From Aquila chrysaetos chrysaetos (lineage: Eukaryota; Chordata; Aves; Accipitriformes; Accipitridae), in assembly GCF_900496995.4 (NCBI RefSeq), contig NC_044004.1:83521538-83585537 (forward strand): DNA of 64,000 nucleotides, written 5' to 3'. Positions 57,901-64,000 of the stretch are shown in pieces; position 1 is the stretch's first letter, and each line of letters begins with the position of its first letter. A model generated the notes under the pieces. That model saw only the letters and a list, made by a program, of their open reading frames with translations. It ran no database searches and was not told the origin of the DNA. The position numbers and the translations under genes are program-made.

Positions 57901-60900
57901 GCTTTGTTCCTTGGGCATTGCTTTGAGACTCTCAGCAGGCTCCAAAAGCGTGGAGGCAGCTTAGCCACAAGTCGGTTTTGAAAATCTTGTCACGAATTGC
58001 TCTTCAGTGAGAGTAAACTGATTCTGTGTCATTGTAGTTTTCACCTGCCTGTGGTGATAAGAGAGACAGCATGGGAACTTTTATCAAAATGCCAGCAGAC
58101 ACATCTTCAGAAGGCTCCTCTGATGCAGAGAATTTCTTTATTTCAGCATTCCTTTAGCAGACAACTCATTTAGCGAGTTCCCTGTTTATCAGTGCCCCAC
58201 ACCACAGTACGGTAATAAGCGATTGACTGCAAGGCTGTGGCAGAATCCTCCTGGCCCATCTTTTGGTTCAGATCTTTCCTTTTTACTGCGTCTCTGCTGC
58301 TGTCCTTACAGAGAGCCGCCAGTTTGACCGAGATGTTAAACTGTTTGTGAACTGCTCCTCGGAAAAGGAACCAATACCGAAAAGGTACTAAGTATCCCCC
58401 CCCCACTGCCGTAGGGTCACAGCAAGGCTTGCAGGTACTCAGTCCTGCTGAGCGTGGCGGTGCTGGTGCCTCACACAAGTAGTCGTACGGTATTTGCCAA
58501 AGATGAGGAGATCCAAGCTGACAGCTTCCGTGAGAATAAAAATGCTGGTCCACCACCTTCCATGCTTTGATTGCTAATTATAGAAATCCCTCCGTCTCCA
58601 GAGGAAGAAAAAAAAATCCTAAATGACTGGGAAAAGATATGCACCTGTCAACACATAAGTTCTCTGAAGAACAGGGCATGGAAGTAACAGCTGTATTTGC
58701 ATTTCTCTAACCTCCTGCTTTCTCACCACAGTATATTTTAGTGGCATCAGGCAAACTTCAGTTTCCAGGGATTAATTTCTTCTATCAGCTTGGGCTGAAC
58801 AGAACTGAACACTATATACATTCTAGCATTTTACACTGTATAGCACTCTGGTCTGAATTTGCAGCAGCAGCTGACAACCAGAAAGAACTGCCTGAAAACT
58901 ATAAAAACTATTTGCCCCACCATGGGCAAGAAGCTTTCTTAGAGTCTTCAGTCTCAAAGATGACCATAGACATGTTTTCTGTGAAAGGAGAGAATTAAAA
59001 AAGCAAGAAAGAGGAAGAAAAATTTCCTCCAGCTATGCTATACCTTCACAATTTTAATAAAGAAATTTTTGAAAACCAGGGAGTGTATGTGGTTTACCCA
59101 CACTGTAAAGCTGCCTGTTCTGTGGTTTGATAAACACTCTCAGTTTGCAAATACTGAGCTTTCCAACAGCTGTCAGGATACAAAGATAGAATCATCGGCT
59201 GTTCTGGGGATTGTAGTGACAGCAACCACCTCCCAAAAAGATGAATTAATTTGGGTGTCACCAAACATCTGGTGGCATGATTACACATCCCTCTCTTACT
59301 CAGTACCGCCTTGAAATAATTCACATGGCTAACAGTTCCCCTGAGCTTTGAATTAATCACCGGGTCCCACGCAACCTCAGTTCCCCCCTCCTCGCCATAT
59401 ACACACACAAACACGCTCCTCCTGCCCTCCGGGTAGGTTGTAGCTGTGGCTGGCGGAGGTGGAGCAGGGAGTTCAGCAGAGGAGCAGCACCTTGTGTTTC
59501 CTTACCATGTCTCACTCCCAAAGTGTTGCTCTACTACAGGGGTCTTCCAGACATTCAGACGGGGACCGTCATGGTCAAGACAGACCTTTAGAAGAGCTGG
59601 AAGAGACTTGCCCTTGCTGAAGACAGAGAAAAAGCCTCCAGATAAGTATTTATGCTCTAATCTGGTGGACAATGCTTACAGGTGTTAAAAACCTCGTAAC
59701 TGATATAAATCATTCCTGCCTATTCGATTAACAAGAAATCAAGTCTCCAGCCACAAGTGCCAGACTAGCAGATGCCACACAGAAATAACTCTCTAATCTC
59801 CCCTTCGCAGTGCTCAGCAGCATCTTTTTTTCACCAAGGCAATAATGACTGTTTCATCTCCCTGGACACGTGCCTCCGAAGCTGTCAGCACCCTGGCTCC
59901 ACAAACGGAAGGAAAACATCTGTTCCCACAGCTTGGCCAAGGACTCAGACTGCATTTCTGGCCCTTGACTTCAATACTCATCTCTAAAACTGTTTCGTGC
60001 AGTAATAGAAATATTCTTCTATCCCACGCTCTAGACCTTCCAGAAACAGTCAAGACGGGCAGTAATGGACAAAGATCCCACGAAGCCTGCTTTCTTTAGT
60101 TTACGGGGTACGGTGGTAAGCAGGCTGACGACAAAGTCCTGCTGGTAGAATGGCTTTCATTTCATTTGCCCAAGGGACTGCAGGAGCACCAGACATCAGG
60201 GGACACCACTGATGGTAAATCATAGCCTTTGCCACCTGTTTGGCGTGTGCCTGCACACGTGTTTGTTCTGTGGCACTGTCACTGCTCTACCCTAACAGCC
60301 AAGTTACCTGGAGAGATGCGAGAGGAAGGCTTAAGGAACGAACACGGCATTTGCAGAAAAGAAATTCTTTCCAATCCATTGTAAGGCTCGCTCTCTCGAA
60401 GTGGTGGAAAACACTACTCCCTATGTCCAGTCGCTGCACCACAACTTTCTGCGCTGGGCTAGACCTCCAGGCTCAGGACACCTGCTTAGAAAGTGTCGCT
60501 TGCTTAGAAACAGATTCCTGCACAAATTGGAGGAAACACACAGCTGGTGACAAAGCTAATATTTCTCTACAAAGGGACAGCAAAGCAAAACTACGCTGAC
60601 AAAGGCCCTGCACCTTGCTGCGGCGTTTCCACACTGTCAGAAAACTGCTTTCCCCTCTCTGTTTTCTGTTGCTGATCAGCAAAAATCTCTCCTGCACCAT
60701 GCCTGAGGCTGGAATTTTACAGTTGGACACCCTGTTCCTGATACCTCACTCGGGACCCTGGGGATACTGCTATCAGCAGTGACTTCCAGGACTCTCTCCC
60801 TCCAGCTGCCATCTGTGACTTACCCTGCTGTCCCATCACCGCAGACCTCTGGGACTGAGGTCTCTCTTTACTACAGAAATGAGCTGCCTGGAATTCTTCT

Positions 60901-63900
60901 CCTTCCTATGGTTTCCTTCTTCTCAGTCTCACAAGCAGCTCTCTTCTGAGGACTTGTACTCACTTGGCATAATTTTCTGTCTAAACCCATGTCATAAAAG
61001 TAACCCTTCAGCATTCGCATGTACTCTAAACAAGATTCCCCCCTGCCTTTTCAAGTTTATCACAACCTCTGCAGCCTTCACCTCACTGTCACTGTTCAGG
61101 AATTTCTTCATGACTTGAGGCTAAACAGGATGAGGTAATTCCTTTTCACCTTGCTCTTTAATTGCTGATAAAAGGTAATCTCTTCAGGAAACGTTTTTCC
61201 TCACAGGGTTTTTAAAACTGCCGATTAGGGCTGTTAGTGCCAATGGTTTCTTTTATAGTTATCCTAGAAGGCATCTCTGAATTCTGCCTCCCTAAAGAAC
61301 AGAATTGCTCCGCTTGGGTCAAGAGACCGGACCTGGTGGCATCCAGCCAAGAACCGTACACCTTCAGGTAAGGCACTCCAGATTTAGGCTCCAGTTGCCT
61401 GGTTTCTGGCAAAAAAATGGAACACCCTGGAGAGAGTCTCATACCATTCACAGGTGTTTTAAGGACAGTACATGGTCAGCAAGCTCTAGAACCCACACTG
61501 TGCCTTACTACTGTTGGGTGGAGGAAGACAACATTTAAACCTGCGATAATAAAGGATGAAAGCCATCCTCTTTCAGTGAAAAATCATATCAGGACTCTGG
61601 CCTTGGATTCTCCTTACCAAAGCTCTTAAAGCACAGAAAGGGCTTCCCAGTGCAAACACAGTGTCTCCAAATTTTCTGTTCCGTAGCACTGAAACTGAAC
61701 GTGAAGTTGGAGCAGCTCCAATGGGGCAGGTGCTCTTCTTCTTCTGACCTGATGGGGACCTGTAACAAAAGCAACAGCGGCTACCACAGCACCGTATGGA
61801 TGGGCGCAGCCACATTACGACACCGCGGACCCTCGCCCCACCAAGTAGGGACATTGCGGGGCATTCAGACTAAAAGATGTATGCGGACAAAGCCGTGACT
61901 GAAGGGGTTAACATGACCAGCACACGCTTGCTGACCACCAAAAATTACTCGAGTCCATGTATCGTGTCACCTCTGAGTTCCTCATTATGTCACATCTCTG
62001 GGACTCCCGTTAAAGTGTCCTGCTTTACACTTGTCCCCCTGCTAGAAGTAGTTCCAAAGCAAGTGTGCTTTTAAGAGCTCAGAATCAAAAAGGCAAATAA
62101 AAAGAACCCAGTGCTGCTTTGTTTTTTAGAGAGAAACAAACTAAGGATTTCCCAACATTTCTCCTTCCCTCTGCACACTCTGAACCAACGCTGACGTGCT
62201 CTTCTAGGCTTGCTCTCTCCGGCATTCTCTTCATTAATTTACCTGCAGCCTCGCCGTCGCAAGATTTTGGGCGCAAGGGCTCTTTCTCATTAGGCATCTG
62301 TATGTTGCCTAGTGAAAGAGGTCCTCTTTCACACATGACATTTGTAGGCGTACTGTTAATATTAACAACTGACTCATCGCTATACTGCTAAGTATTAAGG
62401 GACAATTTTGCCATCTTCCAAAAATTGAGTATTTCATTGCCTGTCTCATTTGAAAAATAAACAGAACCTGTCATAGGCACTGATACTAAAATGATTCAAA
62501 AACCACTTAGCACATACCCTCCATTTAGACACTTATTGCTCTCCCATTCTGCCAAGAATAAGAAGCAAAGAGCTAAAATTTCTGCCATAAGGTAAAGACA
62601 ATGTTATAAAAGATTAAGCCGACGTAAGGAAAAAAAAAAAAAAAGAAAGGATGCTAATTGGCAGAATTACACTGACAAGGAAAGTAAACATTGTTCCTGG
62701 ATAGTGAAAAAACACGTCATTAAAATGAAATGATCCAAAGCCAGCAGAATATCAAGGGAGTAAAGTAAATTATGCAGTAATAAATGTGTCAAAATCCTTA
62801 GCAATGATGCCGCTGTGTTCTGTTTGTTTTTCCATTGCTTGTTTTTGTTTACTAAATGCAAATAAAATAGTTTTCCTCTAAATTACTATTAGACAACATC
62901 AATTTCTTTACAAGCTTTTAACTTCAAAAGAAAAACATATTCCACTGAAGCCTGGCTTTGAAAGCTGCTCTTATTGATTTTTAAACTCCTTTCTAAATTA
63001 AAAAAAAAAAAAAAAGAAGTGCTAAAAAGTCTTCAAAACCAACCATGTATGCAATTGTCAAGCAGTTCCTGCAGAGAAGATGAAGAGAAAAATCAGATAC
63101 AAGCCATGCCACTTAAGGTACCCAGTTAATACTTAAGTGAGAGCAGCAATGAGAAAATTGTAAAGAGGAGATAATGGAACTGCTAATTGCAGTACAGACT
63201 GTTTGAATTTACACTAGTGTAATGGAAATCCTGTGCTTTAAGAGAAATTTAAGTTTGTCCCTTACAATCAACACATGTTATCTACAAATTTTAAAAACCT
63301 AATGCATTCTCTTTTTTTTGGGGGGGGGGTATAGTTGGATGGACAATGCAATTTTCATTGAAAAAAAATGACTTTTAGGAAGATTTAGCCTCTTTTGCCA
63401 AATGAGAATTACTGTTATGATAGCTCTCCTAACACCTCTGTCAAGATTCAGCTATATGCTGCGCCAACATCTTCTCTGAAGGACAGATTACAATCTACCA
63501 TCCTACCTCCAGAAACATTCGGGAGAGAGGACATCTGTGTATTTATGCAGTTCCTTTAATGCTGGAGGAATCTGTAACAGTTAAGTTTACACACTGACCA
63601 TTGCATCTGGGGACAGAAGGAGGAGAAATAATTTCTTAGAAACTAAACACCAAGCACTTACTCATTATAGTCAGTTACCAACATAATAACATGCGTGCAC
63701 ATCCATGTCCAAAAGTCCTGCTAGAAAAAGACCTCATGTGTGTGCGTGTGGATGCAAAAACATTGCATGGATGTGAAATGAATCCTCCTAGCTGGAAATA
63801 AAGCTCATTAACTGACACTAGTCATCTCTGCAGACATTGCATTTCAGGGGCCAGAGAGACCGCAGCAAAGTCTCAACTGAGGAGGGAAAAAAGGGTTGTA

Positions 63901-64000
63901 AGCTTTCAGCTCACCCTGGTAGAGGCTCACAGGATCAGTGCTAGGTGAGAATGTCAACAGCATCAGGAGAGAGCAGACTGAAAGTACTCATCAAGGTTAA
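51945..64000. other. intergenic, no gene recognised
   Basis: About 12 kb without recognisable exons, RNA genes or intact transposons. In mammals ADAMTS3 is the next gene beyond NPFFR2, but no thrombospondin-repeat or metalloprotease exon is seen, so it must lie further right. A locally GC-rich stretch with a CRE-like TGACGTCAG is at 55147-55440. Homopolymer runs occur at 56405-56417, 56590-56615, 62629-62644, 63000-63015 and 63311-63330. Confidence 0.55.

Noticed and set aside
1-64000. tRNA, rRNA, snRNA genes or CRISPR-like arrays
   Set aside because: No cloverleaf with A/B boxes, no rRNA or snRNA landmarks and no regularly spaced short direct repeats with unique spacers were seen. A GGTTCGAC word near 7794 is inside GC exon 6.

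Overview
The window is vertebrate nuclear DNA from a bird. It holds two multi-exon genes with canonical GT/AG introns. It also has CR1 LINE fragments of the avian type, and a solo LTR that I recognise as a family common in non-galliform birds, so a neoavian species is the likeliest source (inference). The gene order GC (minus strand) then NPFFR2 (plus strand) matches human 4q13.3 and its avian counterpart.

Layout. 1-5.5 kb: intergenic, nothing coding recognised. 5.5-11.2 kb: complete GC gene (vitamin D-binding protein) on the minus strand, with twelve coding exons giving a predicted 483-residue preprotein, a TATA box, two HNF1-like sites and a poly(A) signal. 11.2-13.0 kb: GC upstream DNA. 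12.97-13.55 kb: solo ERV LTR on the minus strand. 13.6-14.15 kb: pyrimidine-rich tract. 14.2-26 kb: an unusual, very GC-rich block of CpG-island-like DNA. It contains two related TATA-bearing promoter-like modules (about 16.6-17.0 and 19.95-20.5 kb) on either side of a 2.2 kb hierarchical minisatellite (17.0-19.25 kb), further tandem repeats, and candidate non-coding transcription units on both strands. 26-47 kb: AT-richer intergenic DNA with a CR1 fragment at 41.0-41.5 kb and an old MIR-like SINE trace at 46.5 kb. 47.2-50.4 kb: the last three coding exons of NPFFR2 (neuropeptide FF receptor 2), covering the whole seven-helix receptor. 50.4-64 kb: intergenic DNA with a second CR1 fragment at 51.55-51.94 kb.

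GC encodes a secreted plasma carrier and NPFFR2 a membrane receptor. They are neighbours by conserved synteny, not partners in a pathway. The least explained part is the 14-26 kb GC-rich block: no long open frame there looks like a known protein, but the promoter-like modules, repeats and paired poly(A) signals suggest lineage-specific non-coding transcription. Exon boundaries and motif positions were read by eye. Family assignments rest on remembered homologues, with no database search.
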